A DNA stretch of 48,442 nt from Pseudomonadota bacterium. GTDB taxonomy: Bacteria > Pseudomonadota > Gammaproteobacteria > Pseudomonadales > Azotimanducaceae. Numbering within the stretch: the first letter of the stretch is position 1; every line of letters begins with the position of its first letter. Of this stretch, positions 17,351 through 25,392 are shown piece by piece. The notes under the pieces are model-generated. The model did no database searches and was not told where the DNA came from. It saw only the letters and a program-made list of their open reading frames with translations. The translations under genes and the position numbers were made by a program. Where the stretch lies: positions 1-48,442 of the forward strand of contig JAQBUI010000029.1 in assembly GCA_027624035.1 (NCBI GenBank), in the 5' to 3' direction.

Positions 17351-17415
17351 ACACGCTGCAGAACGGTTCCCGGCGGCGAGCTGTTTTGCAGCCGCGTGCT
17401 CGGTATCTGTATCGT

Positions 17416-18009
17416 CTACAAATAATGCGGTTCGATATCCAGTTCAGCCATGAAAGCCGCAAGGCGATCGGGGTCCCGGTCCTCTCCGAGAATCATGCCC
17501 TGGTCCACAAACTCATCGAACTGCCTCACGATCAGAAACACGACGTCATCAAACAGCAGATGGGTATGTTCGACCATGTCTCCCCGGTCCTCAAATGTCC
17601 CCCTGACGGCAGGCAGGCCGCGGTCAGCGAGTTCTCCGGACCGGGTGTAGCGAAACGTCGTCAGTGGCCACCGGATGCGATCTGCATCCACCTGATGACT
17701 GCGCAAGTGGCTTACCGAGCCACACCGCTCGCTGGCGGCTACACCACGCAGATCAAGCGCATACTCCTCAAGGTCCTGGTCCCGGATAAAGAAATCAGGG
17801 CCATCCGGGCCAACAATGGGGACATCCAGAAATACCAGCGACTGGAAATACCAGTAGCCCTGCGCAGGAGTCAGGTCGACATTGTGGCCGTATTCGCCGA
17901 CAACGCCCTTTTGCCAGCTGAGGACCGCTTCTCGGGACAGCGCGCCATCCAGAAGCTGCCCGATTACCTCAAGCAATACATCCCGGGTGGGTGGCTTGAC
18001 GAGCAGCAT
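17416..18009 (-). CDS. conserved-looking protein of unknown function
   Basis: A 197-residue soluble protein that I do not recognise. It has no signal peptide, membrane segment or obvious catalytic motif. It is rich in aromatic and acidic residues (YWYFQSLVFLDVP, then DFFIRDQDLEEYALDL). Its ATG overlaps the stop of the DUF1285 gene by one base (TGATG), so it belongs to a three-gene unit with a DUF1285 protein and a metallophosphoesterase. It ends convergently with the ETF-QO gene. The overlap and codon usage like its neighbours argue that it is real. No function is proposed. Confidence 0.75.
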   Translation of the reverse strand: MLLVKPPTRDVLLEVIGQLLDGALSREAVLSWQKGVVGEYGHNVDLTPAQGYWYFQSLVFLDVPIVGPDGPDFFIRDQDLEEYALDLRGVAASERCGSVSHLRSHQVDADRIRWPLTTFRYTRSGELADRGLPAVRGTFEDRGDMVEHTHLLFDDVVFLIVRQFDEFVDQGMILGEDRDPDRLAAFMAELDIEPHYL

Positions 18010-18560
18010 CAGGAACTCCCCAGAACAAAAAACGTTCCACCACTCCAGACACCGAGCGATGAGTCCCGCTCTACGATCAGATCAGCCATCTGATAATAGA
18101 CCGGCCGTGACAGCCTGGCATCCAGTTGATCCCGCACCATCACGTATGGCGAAGGCTCTCCCGTTCGGGCGTCTGTTTCGAGACGGATCGGATGGTCCGC
18201 ACTTGCGGTGACCTCCTCTGCCATGTTGGTAGTGAAAGTCAGGCGCTGGTCTTCGTCCTCACCTTCGACATGAAGCAGAATCGCCATGAAAGGGGCATCC
18301 TTGACTGTGATCCGACACTTTTCCACTGGCGTGACCAGATAGAACTGACCATCTGCCTCCCTTCGGAGCACCGTAGAAAACAGGTGAACCAGGCGCTGCC
18401 TCAAAATGGGTGTACCGAGGTAAGTCCAGCTACCATCAGCCTCGATCGTCATGTCGATGTCTTTGACGTTTTCCGGATTCCACAGATGGATAGGTGGCCT
18501 GCCCTTGTCCTTGACCTTGTCAAGTTCTGCAAGCAGCGAATAAGGGGCGGATTCAGTCAT
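18009..18560 (-). CDS. DUF1285 family protein
   Basis: A 183-residue protein beginning at the ATG at 18560 (MTESAPYSLLAELD). It matches DUF1285: PPIHLWNPENVKDIDMTI, then GSWTYLGTPI, LVHLFSTVLRREADGQFYLV and TPVEKCRITVKDAPF. DUF1285 proteins are small soluble proteins of unknown role. The open frame runs further upstream through the metallophosphoesterase gene, but the ATG at 18560 overlaps that gene's stop by one base, the better start. Both ends are stop/start overlaps, so the three genes are probably translated together. Confidence 0.9.
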   Translation of the reverse strand: MTESAPYSLLAELDKVKDKGRPPIHLWNPENVKDIDMTIEADGSWTYLGTPILRQRLVHLFSTVLRREADGQFYLVTPVEKCRITVKDAPFMAILLHVEGEDEDQRLTFTTNMAEEVTASADHPIRLETDARTGEPSPYVMVRDQLDARLSRPVYYQMADLIVERDSSLGVWSGGTFFVLGSS

Positions 18561-19045
18561 CAGAATCTGACGATTTCTGTCTTGATGTCCTGCAGATCCA
18601 GTACACCGATGGCGTTGAGGCCCTCCATATGCCCGGCACATTCACCCGGATTGAAAGTGAGCCTCGAACCTTCATAGTCTCTGGTCAGGCGGTGTGTATG
18701 GCCATGCAGCACCACGTCAAAAGGTTCAAGATCAATGGCATCCAGCTCGAGCGGGTCATGCACCACCACCATGGACCGGCAGGCCCATTCCAGAGTCAAT
18801 GGAGGCTCAACAAAGTGAAACCCATGTCTTGTCACTGCCTCCGTGAGACTGTCGCGTTCCAGGTCATTGTTGCCGTAGACTCCGAACATCGGCATCTTCA
18901 GATGAGCAAAAACGTCCAGGGTCTTCGCCTGGGTAATGTCACCCGTGTGTACCACACGGGTGACCTTCAGTTGGTTGAACAGTTTCACAATCTGCCGACA
19001 ATTTGCCAGATGATTATGAGTATCAGAAACGACGCCGATTCGCAT
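18560..19045 (-). CDS. YfcE/MJ0936-type metallophosphoesterase
   Basis: Calcineurin-like phosphoesterase of 161 residues, starting at the ATG at 19045 (MRIGVVSDTHNH). The metal-binding blocks are all visible: D8-T-H10, HTGD at about 34, GNND at about 58, VVHD and GHTHR. This composition matches the YfcE/VPS29-like branch, which cleaves phosphodiesters in vitro. It is first in the three-gene overlapping set with DUF1285 and the unknown protein. The substrate is unknown. Confidence 0.9.
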   Translation of the reverse strand: MRIGVVSDTHNHLANCRQIVKLFNQLKVTRVVHTGDITQAKTLDVFAHLKMPMFGVYGNNDLERDSLTEAVTRHGFHFVEPPLTLEWACRSMVVVHDPLELDAIDLEPFDVVLHGHTHRLTRDYEGSRLTFNPGECAGHMEGLNAIGVLDLQDIKTEIVRF

Positions 19046-19114
19046 ACAGGGATGGTGCGAACCCGAACAACGCATCGGACCAAAAGGCCCGATGCGCACA
19101 TTCAGGAACGAATC

Positions 19115-20257
19115 CTAGGCGGCTCGTTCCAGAATGTGGATGGCGCACGCGCTGCCCAGACCAATGACATGGGTCATGCCGAATCGGGCACCCTGAACCT
19201 GGCGTTTGTCGGCTTCTCCGCGAAGATGGGTGCTGACCTCATAGATGTTGGCGATGCCCGTGGCCCCAAGCGGATGGCCTTTCGACAGAAGACCACCGGA
19301 GACATTCACCGGAATACGTCCGCCCAGGGCCACATCTCCATTGTCAATTAGGCGGCCCGCTTCACCATCTGCACACAGGCCAAGATTCTCGTAGTGCAGA
19401 ATCTCCGCCGTCGCAAAACAGTCATGGAGTTCGACGAGATTGATATCCTCCGGCCCGACACCAGCCATCTCGTAGGCCTGCTTCACGGCCTGACGGGTGA
19501 CTGCATTGACGTCAGGCATGACGAGATCGCGATCAGAGAACGGGTCGCTGGTCAGGACCGAGGCCCGCACCTTGACGGCCCGCCCCATACCGAGTTCTTT
19601 CGCCTTCTTTTCGCTGACCAGTACCGCCGCAGCCGAACCATCCACATTAACCGAACACATCAGCTTGGTATTTGGATACGAGATCATCTCCGCGTTCATC
19701 ACCGTCTCAAGGGGCGTCTCAATCTGATACATCGCCTTGGGGTTCATGGTTGAATGGTGATGGTTCTTGACCGACACCTTTGCAAACTGCTCGAAGGTCG
19801 TGCCGTGATTGCGCGCATGTTCCATGCCGGCCTCGGCAAACACCGACGGCATGGTACCGGACCCAAGCAGGCCCTCCTTCGAGATGCCGGCACCGCCGCC
19901 GCCGCCACCGAGGAGCCCCTTGCCCATCTGCTCGACACCTACCGCCAGTACCACGTCAAATACGCCCGCCTTGATAGACATCCATGCTTCGCGAAAAGCG
20001 GTGGCACCGGTCGCACAGGCATTGGCACAGTTGACCACGCCAATACCCGTCTGCCCGATCTCCTGAAGAATTCTCTGGCCGACCATGCCATTGGCCTGAC
20101 CCAGGTTTCCACAATACAGCGCCTGCATGTCCTGGATCGTTAGTCCGGCATCGTCCAGCGCCATGAGCGCTGCCTGGGCACCTAACTGGGGAACCGTCTT
20201 CTCAGGGAATCGACCGAACTTGATCATATCGACGCCCATTATGTATACATCACTCAT
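19115..20257 (-). CDS. SCP-x-type thiolase / acetyl-CoA acetyltransferase
   Basis: A 380-residue thiolase of the lipid-transfer (SCP-x) group, expected to act on 3-ketoacyl-CoA. The nucleophilic cysteine is in NCANACATG (C81 favoured over C77), with HDCFA and GHPLGATG supplying the catalytic histidines. A run of six glycines lies near residue 120, before the specificity loop. A DUF35 zinc-ribbon protein is encoded 24 bases upstream on the same strand, the pairing usual for this thiolase branch, in which the two form a complex. It probably acts in side-chain degradation of fatty acids or cyclic lipids, an inference from the family. Confidence 0.9.
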   Translation of the reverse strand: MSDVYIMGVDMIKFGRFPEKTVPQLGAQAALMALDDAGLTIQDMQALYCGNLGQANGMVGQRILQEIGQTGIGVVNCANACATGATAFREAWMSIKAGVFDVVLAVGVEQMGKGLLGGGGGGAGISKEGLLGSGTMPSVFAEAGMEHARNHGTTFEQFAKVSVKNHHHSTMNPKAMYQIETPLETVMNAEMISYPNTKLMCSVNVDGSAAAVLVSEKKAKELGMGRAVKVRASVLTSDPFSDRDLVMPDVNAVTRQAVKQAYEMAGVGPEDINLVELHDCFATAEILHYENLGLCADGEAGRLIDNGDVALGGRIPVNVSGGLLSKGHPLGATGIANIYEVSTHLRGEADKRQVQGARFGMTHVIGLGSACAIHILERAA

Positions 20258-20281
20258 GAGTCTCTCCTTGGGTTTCAGCCA

Positions 20282-20704
20282 TCAAGCTGCTGGCTGGAAA
20301 AAATAACTGATATAGCTGTTACCATCACGGTCCTTGCGGCCGAGCGCATCTTTAAACACCACCTCTACCGGCATGTCGAATGAAATGGCCTCCGGTTTGG
20401 GGTCCACGTTGATCAGGTTGCCCTTCACCGTCCCGCCACCATCGAGGTCAACAATGGCCGAGACATACGGTACTTCAACGCCGGGAAAACTGCGGTGCAC
20501 AATGCAGTAAGAATACAACTTGCCCTGGTTACTCATTCGGAATGCCTTGAGTTTACCCCGGGCCCCGCACTTTGAGCAGTTTTCTCTTTCGCCCAGGAAG
20601 ACCGCCTGACACGACTGACATCGCTGGCCCTCAAGATAGGGGTCATCGGATGCTGCGCCCTTCAGCCATCCAACTACCGGTAACGGTCCTGATGATTCTG
20701 CCAT
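20282..20704 (-). CDS. zinc-ribbon/OB-fold DUF35 protein, thiolase partner
   Basis: A 140-residue DUF35 protein. An N-terminal rubredoxin-like zinc ribbon with C29, C32, C43 and C46 (CQSC ... CSKC) is followed by an OB-fold (GKLYSYCIVHRSFPGVEVPYVSAIVDLDGG), which in this family binds acyl-CoA. The ATG at 20704 has GAGG five bases upstream; a GTG two codons earlier is an alternative. It sits immediately upstream of the thiolase gene and is likely required for its activity. Confidence 0.92.
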   Translation of the reverse strand: MAESSGPLPVVGWLKGAASDDPYLEGQRCQSCQAVFLGERENCSKCGARGKLKAFRMSNQGKLYSYCIVHRSFPGVEVPYVSAIVDLDGGGTVKGNLINVDPKPEAISFDMPVEVVFKDALGRKDRDGNSYISYFFQPAA

Positions 20705-20770
20705 GTCCACCTCAATGCTGAAAAAAGACCACCAGATTAAACCCGTTGCCCCTGCCTGTTCAAGGCATGT

Positions 20771-22195
20771 TCAGGGCACCCGGGTCACCGCGACCGGTAC
20801 AGGCGGAACCGGGCCGCCATACTGCGTTGGTATAAACGCAATGACCGCCAGCAGCCCCGACAGACCGCCGAGCATGAAGGACCCGACATAGTTCCCGGTC
20901 AGGCCATAGGCGAACCCCATCACCGCTGGCCCCGCAGCGAGCCCAAGCATCGAAAACAAGGTCGACCAGGAGTAAATCCTTGCATAGTGGTCCAGCCCGT
21001 AGATCTCCGCGATCAACAGGGACTGCAGCATCAGCAGGTTGCCCACGGTAAGACCAAACAGCGCCAGCCCGGCCATCAGCAAGACCGGCGGACCCAGCGC
21101 CATTGCGAACAGTGCCGCAGACTGGGCGACAATCATTCCCAGGGTGAAGCCACGGGTCGAAAAACGATTCAGGATCAGACCACCACCGAGTCGTCCGACG
21201 ATGGCAAAGAAAGGCATCACAGCGAGGGCGTAAATCGCCATGTCCGCGCTCATCCGCTCGTTGATCAGGCCATACTGATGGGTGATGCCACCCACCTGGG
21301 CGAACATGATGAAGATGTAAGCAACGCTGAGCGACCAGAAGTACCGATGTCTTAAGGCCGCCCCGAGACCAATAGACGCCTCAACGACAACTGATCCGGG
21401 TCGTTCACCTGTTGGTGTGCGCAGCACCCACCAGCAGATCGGCAGGATGCCAAGAACATAGGCGAGACCCATCCAGGGTGTGGCATAAGCGACCCCATAA
21501 CGCTCGATAAAGGCCGCGCAAATCGGCGTGATGACCACCCCGCCAACAGGCAGTCCAGTCGATGCGATTGCAAGCGCGGTCGCCCTTCTGTCCCGGAACC
21601 AGCGGGCGATCAGGGTGCTGGCAGGCAACAGGCCAGAGGCGCAGAAGCCGAGACCAAACACCACATAGATCCCGTAGAGTTGCCACTCGGTCCTGGCCTG
21701 ACCCACCGGACCAAGGGCAATGGCCCCGACGATCGCCCCGCCGCCGATCACCAGTCTGATGTCCAGGCGGTCCAGCAGCATCGCAACCAGCGGGCCCGTC
21801 AGGCCGCTGACCAGAAAGAACAGCGCGACGGCAGCGGAGGCCAGTTGCCGCTCAAAATCCAGGTTCGTGATCAGGACAGAATGGATGTAGAAACCAAGCC
21901 CGGAGGACGCCGCGAGCATCACGAACAGCGCAGCCACCACCCGCCAACCGTAATAGCCCGCATGTGATTCATCGAAAAGGTTGATGTCCGCCCCTCTGGT
22001 CTCGTTCCTGTTGCAGTGTATCCCGGTAGATGCCCTGGCAGCGCTGAGCGGGCCCGTCTCAGCCGTCGTCGTGCTCGGAAGTTCTCCGGACGTACAGCCT
22101 CCGGCCAGAGCTTCCATGAATGCTCTGAGCGGGCCCGTATCAGGCATGCCGTTGTCGTGCTGGCAACAGTACCTACACGAAAACTGTTCCGGCAA
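20771..22195 (-). CDS. MFS transporter (monocarboxylate/oxalate-formate type), start uncertain
   Basis: Twelve-helix major facilitator of the OFA/monocarboxylate branch. The family opening YYGWRVVAALFVML is present, as is a loop with ARWFRDRRATALAIASTG between helices 4 and 5. The transporter-like part begins near plus-strand base 21970. There is no in-frame ATG close to YYGWRVV. The frame remains open another 70 or so codons to 22195, but that part is translated dispersed repeat and has no transporter character. Likely true starts are a GTG in the WRVV segment or a non-standard codon such as the ATC after GAGGGGCGGAC. The coordinates given are the maximal frame. The substrate is unknown; the thiolase/DUF35 genes are next on the same strand. 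Confidence 0.8.
   Translation of the reverse strand: MPEQFSCRYCCQHDNGMPDTGPLRAFMEALAGGCTSGELPSTTTAETGPLSAARASTGIHCNRNETRGADINLFDESHAGYYGWRVVAALFVMLAASSGLGFYIHSVLITNLDFERQLASAAVALFFLVSGLTGPLVAMLLDRLDIRLVIGGGAIVGAIALGPVGQARTEWQLYGIYVVFGLGFCASGLLPASTLIARWFRDRRATALAIASTGLPVGGVVITPICAAFIERYGVAYATPWMGLAYVLGILPICWWVLRTPTGERPGSVVVEASIGLGAALRHRYFWSLSVAYIFIMFAQVGGITHQYGLINERMSADMAIYALAVMPFFAIVGRLGGGLILNRFSTRGFTLGMIVAQSAALFAMALGPPVLLMAGLALFGLTVGNLLMLQSLLIAEIYGLDHYARIYSWSTLFSMLGLAAGPAVMGFAYGLTGNYVGSFMLGGLSGLLAVIAFIPTQYGGPVPPVPVAVTRVP
22036..22165 (-). repeat. dispersed repeat family, copy C (about 1.5 units)
   Basis: The best-preserved copy. On the minus strand it reads CACGACAACGGCATGCCTGA, then ACGGGCCCGCTCAGAGCATT and CATGGAAGCTCTGGCC, and, 45 bases from that ATG, a second start of the unit (CACGACGACGGCTGAG, then ACGGGCCCGCTCAGCGCT). 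The two CACGAC blocks are 86 bases apart, giving the unit length. The copy lies upstream of and in frame with the MFS transporter. Confidence 0.7.
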
Positions 22196-22294
22196 GGTTC
22201 CAGACAGATCAATCAGGAAGATTGACCCAAAGTAGTGGATTGAATCGAGGCCTGGCCAATACTACCATGGGAACCTTCCATTGACGGCGACCGT

Positions 22295-22864
22295 ATGTCT
22301 ACCTATCTCGCGCTCTGCGGCAGTGCACGGCAGGACTCACTGAACTTCAAAGCAGTTTCCACAATCCTTGGTCGGCTGGACGATCTGGGGGGCACCACCA
22401 CCATGGTGGACCTCGGGCAGCTGGGTATTCCCCTCTATCACGGCGACCTTGAAGCCAGCCAGGGACTCCCTCACGGAGTTGTGACACTAAGACGCCAGCT
22501 GAGCGAGCACCAGGGACTGATCATCGGGTGTCCTGAATACAACGGATTCATGACCCCGCTGCTGTTGAATGCAATCAACTGGGCAACACGCTCCGCGCAG
22601 GCGACGCCGGAACTCTCGCCTTTCAAGGACCGGCCAACGCTGATCTGTAGCGCCTCTCCGGGCGGCTTTGGCGGCGCCCGGGCCGCCCAGCATCTTCGTA
22701 CCATGCTGTCGGGCATGGGCTGTCTTGTCATTCCGGACGTGTTCTCGGTTGCTGGTGCCAGTCACGCGTTTGACGAGGACGGGCAACTGCAGGATGAGCG
22801 CCTCGGAAATCGGGCAGATCAGATTGCCCAACGCTTCAGTGAATTCACTCATCGCAACCACTGA
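22295..22864 (+). CDS. NADPH-dependent FMN reductase family protein
   Basis: A 189-residue flavodoxin-like protein. The FMN phosphate-binding loop is GSARQDSLNF near the N-terminus, with PEYNGFMTPLLLNAINW and SASPGGFGGARAAQHLR at the usual spacing. These are the hallmarks of the NADPH-dependent FMN reductase/azoreductase family (ArsH, ChrR, SsuE relatives). The physiological acceptor is unknown. It is divergent from the MFS transporter, and its 3' end overlaps the following uncharacterised gene. Confidence 0.92.
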   Translation: MSTYLALCGSARQDSLNFKAVSTILGRLDDLGGTTTMVDLGQLGIPLYHGDLEASQGLPHGVVTLRRQLSEHQGLIIGCPEYNGFMTPLLLNAINWATRSAQATPELSPFKDRPTLICSASPGGFGGARAAQHLRTMLSGMGCLVIPDVFSVAGASHAFDEDGQLQDERLGNRADQIAQRFSEFTHRNH

Positions 22865-23303
22865 CTGCACCCATTCGTGGTCCGAACCCGGTCCCCAGAG
22901 GGTCGCATTCACCATTGATGCCTGGCAGGGGCTGACTGATGGACTGATTCAGTGTGCAACCTGTGGTCAATATGCCGTTGTCAACCTGCTGGACTGGGGT
23001 GGACGCAACCTCTGCTTTCGCATCTTTTCAGTGGCCCTGGCCGGGTCCTCGACCGCATCTGTCTTTCTGCGCAACATGAACAGCGACTATTGTGATCTCA
23101 GTCGGCACCAGGCAGAGGCCAATGCCCTGCTCGCGGCAACGGAACGGCCCTGCCGGTTGATACTCGCCGGCGTACCCGGGCTCAATGTCATCACGTCACG
23201 GCCTTTGGTGGAAAGAAAACCAGAACCGACCTTCTGGCGAGAGTCCATCCCGAACGGTGAAACCTGGTTTCCACTGTTTGATTTCGACTGCGCACCATCC
23301 TGA
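22794..23303 (+). CDS. uncharacterised protein with CxxC motif
   Basis: About 169 residues from the ATG at 22794, or 153 from a GTG at 22841; neither has a good ribosome-binding site. The first start overlaps the FMN reductase gene by 71 bases. I do not recognise the family. It shows a CATC pair in DGLIQCATCGQYAVVNLLDW, a shared-looking NMNSDYCDLSRHQAE stretch and no membrane segment or signal peptide. The composition is protein-like and the frame is free of repeats, so it is probably a real gene translated together with the flavoprotein. Function is unknown. Confidence 0.6.
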   Translation: MSASEIGQIRLPNASVNSLIATTDCTHSWSEPGPQRVAFTIDAWQGLTDGLIQCATCGQYAVVNLLDWGGRNLCFRIFSVALAGSSTASVFLRNMNSDYCDLSRHQAEANALLAATERPCRLILAGVPGLNVITSRPLVERKPEPTFWRESIPNGETWFPLFDFDCAPS

Positions 23304-23386
23304 GGTGCCAGCCGCAGTGGCGATGAAGCAGCGAACAATCTACACTGGAGGCCCTGCAGACAAGGCTCTGAGGACACCGACGACAC

Positions 23387-23427
23387 GAGTCGTTGATCTG
23401 GCACGAGAGAGCCAGGGACAACGACTC
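23387..23427. repeat. long imperfect hairpin upstream of the SDR gene
   Basis: GAGTCGTTG (23387-23395) pairs perfectly with CAACGACTC (23419-23427). Inside it CTGGC (23398-23402) pairs with GCCAG (23411-23415) around an eight-base loop, giving about 14 base pairs. No T-run follows. It lies in the gap between the CxxC protein and the SDR gene, 74 bases before the SDR start. It could be an mRNA structure or a protein-binding palindrome. Confidence 0.65.
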
Positions 23428-23501
23428 TGAAGATGTGCAGGAAAGCACTTTTCAACAACCTGCCTGGACGGCTCTAACCCCCCCTGATACTGGAGATTCA
23501 G

Positions 23502-24668
23502 ATGGCTCATATTGGCCCCAAAGATGGCCCCGTCGCCGTAACCGGCGCGGCCGGTTTCATCGGCGCCCACATCGTCAAGAACCTGGTGGAGCACGGCTAC
23601 GAAGTTCGTGCCTGCGTACGCGATGCCACTAACCAACCCAACACGGCCCATCTGCGACTCATGAACAGTGCGGGTCCTGGTTCGGTGTCGCTGCATACCT
23701 GCGATATGACGATTCCCGGCGCCTATGATACCGCCTTCGAGGGCTGCGTCGGCATCTTTCACGCGGCCGCTGAAATGGGCAATCTGGAGGGCTCCACCCC
23801 CATGAAGGTCTACGAGGGGGGCCTGATTGCCACCCAGATGCTGATGGATTCGATCAAAAAAGCGGGCTCGGTCAAACGACTGGTCTATACCAGTTCCTTC
23901 GCCGCGGTTGGTCATCCATCTCCCGACGGACCTTATACAGAGGACTCCTGGGCCGACATGAATCAGGACAAACGCCCTGATGGTGCCAGGTGGAGTATGG
24001 AAACCGTGAAGAAAAATCGTGAAGTCGCCTATGCCATGACAAAGGTAGAGTCCGAACGCTATGTCTATGCCGAGGCAGACGCGGCAGGGTTTGAAGCATT
24101 CGGCGTTTGCCCCTGTCATGTGATCGGCCCGCTGCTCGCCAGGACCCACCAGCGGCCCTGGGCCTGGCAGACCCGAATCGGAGACATGCTCGAAGGCTAT
24201 GGCCATCCCAGAATGTTCTGGAATATCGTTGATGTGCGCGACGTGGCGGAGGCCCAGCGCCTCATTGCCGAGTGTCCCGACAACAGCAATGGGCAACGCT
24301 ATAACCTGGTTGCGACTGACGAGTCCGGACTGATCCCTCAGTCGGAAGTCCAGGCCCATCTACAGAAGCTGTTTCCCGGCAAGGGCATTGCCGGCAACTA
24401 CCGCGAGGGAGAGTTACGCCGCGGCCCCGTGGCCGTCCTTGAGAAATGCATCACTCAACTGGGGCTGAAACCCCACAGCCCCGTGCAGTCCATCATGGAC
24501 AATGCCTACTCGCTGCTTGCCTGGGAACTGGTACAGATGCGAGACGGTCAGGACAACTGGCAGCGGGACGGCAACGACCTCGGCATCCAGTCGAAGTGGA
24601 GCCCCCATCTGTACCCGGCAATCGACCCTGAAGTCCGTCAGAAACTCGAGGCAGAGGGCAAGGGATAG
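23502..24668 (+). CDS. extended SDR / NAD-dependent epimerase-dehydratase family oxidoreductase
   Basis: A 388-residue extended short-chain dehydrogenase. The Rossmann nucleotide loop GAAGFIG is at residues 15-21, the active-site serine region is YTSSFAAVGH and the catalytic pair is Y-A-M-T-K near residue 180. It resembles dihydroflavonol 4-reductase / 3-beta-hydroxysteroid dehydrogenase-like proteins, which reduce a ketone or oxidise a secondary alcohol. It starts at an ATG with GGAGA six bases upstream. The long C-terminal segment after residue 330 is charged and may be a family-specific extension. The substrate is unknown; the neighbours are a hydrolase and an alcohol dehydrogenase on the same strand. 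Confidence 0.85.
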   Translation: MAHIGPKDGPVAVTGAAGFIGAHIVKNLVEHGYEVRACVRDATNQPNTAHLRLMNSAGPGSVSLHTCDMTIPGAYDTAFEGCVGIFHAAAEMGNLEGSTPMKVYEGGLIATQMLMDSIKKAGSVKRLVYTSSFAAVGHPSPDGPYTEDSWADMNQDKRPDGARWSMETVKKNREVAYAMTKVESERYVYAEADAAGFEAFGVCPCHVIGPLLARTHQRPWAWQTRIGDMLEGYGHPRMFWNIVDVRDVAEAQRLIAECPDNSNGQRYNLVATDESGLIPQSEVQAHLQKLFPGKGIAGNYREGELRRGPVAVLEKCITQLGLKPHSPVQSIMDNAYSLLAWELVQMRDGQDNWQRDGNDLGIQSKWSPHLYPAIDPEVRQKLEAEGKG

Positions 24669-24710
24669 AGCCAGGTTTCCCGGACCCCGCCCTGTGGACC
24701 GGTACTTTCC

Positions 24711-25391
24711 ATGAAAGAGACAGACTTCACACTGACCCTCAGCGAACAGACGGGTGCGGTAGATGCAACGCTGCTGCGCCCGACCGGTGCCACAGCCGTC
24801 CTGGTCCTGGCCCACGGCGCCGGGGCCGGGTATCGACACGCCCACATGCAACAGTTGGCAGAGTCGTTTGCCGCGCAGGGGTTGGCGACACTGCGCTTCA
24901 ACTTCCCGTATATGCAGGCGGGCAAACCCAGAACGGACAACCTGGCGGTCTGCATTGAATGCTTCGCGGCAGCCATCAAGGCGGCCCGCCAGAAAGTCCG
25001 AGGTCTGCCGGTGTTGCTGGGAGGCCACTCCTTTGGTGGCCGAATGGCCTCGCACTATCTGGCCGAAACAGGCGATACCCGGGTCAAAGGACTCATCTGC
25101 TGCTCCTTTCCGCTGCATAATCCCGGCAAGCCCGAGACAAAGCGGGCTGACCACCTGGGCCGTATCAGCCAGCCAATGCTCTTTCTCAGTGGATCGCGGG
25201 ACGCCATGGCACAGGCAACGCTGCTTGAGCCGCTCATCAGTGGGATCGATCACGCCAGCCTGCACTGGCTGGACACCGGAGATCACGGCTTCAAGATTTT
25301 AAAGCGCTCCCGACAATCGGCTGAGGATATCCACAGCGAATCTGCACGGGTTGCGTTAGACTGGCTGTCACGAAACGTTCAGGAGACCTAG
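24711..25391 (+). CDS. alpha/beta hydrolase (KANL3/Tex30-like)
   Basis: A 226-residue alpha/beta hydrolase. An oxyanion-type loop HGAGAGYRHAHM lies near residue 32, the nucleophile elbow G-G-H-S-F-G-G at about 104-110, an acid position follows LFLSGSRDAMA, and a late His sits in DTGDHGFK. This is the small KANL3/Tex30 hydrolase type, common in bacteria and of uncertain substrate. One base separates its stop from the next gene's ATG, so the two are cotranslated with the alcohol dehydrogenase. Confidence 0.88.
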   Translation: MKETDFTLTLSEQTGAVDATLLRPTGATAVLVLAHGAGAGYRHAHMQQLAESFAAQGLATLRFNFPYMQAGKPRTDNLAVCIECFAAAIKAARQKVRGLPVLLGGHSFGGRMASHYLAETGDTRVKGLICCSFPLHNPGKPETKRADHLGRISQPMLFLSGSRDAMAQATLLEPLISGIDHASLHWLDTGDHGFKILKRSRQSAEDIHSESARVALDWLSRNVQET

Positions 25392-25392
25392 C

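Noticed and set aside
17351..17415. Intrinsic terminator between ETF-QO and the unknown protein
   Set aside because: CACGCTGCAGAAC and GTTTTGCAGCCGCGTG pair only imperfectly and no T-run follows.
23340..24359. Open frame antisense to the extended SDR gene
   Set aside because: Shadow frame; the plus-strand gene has full SDR motifs.
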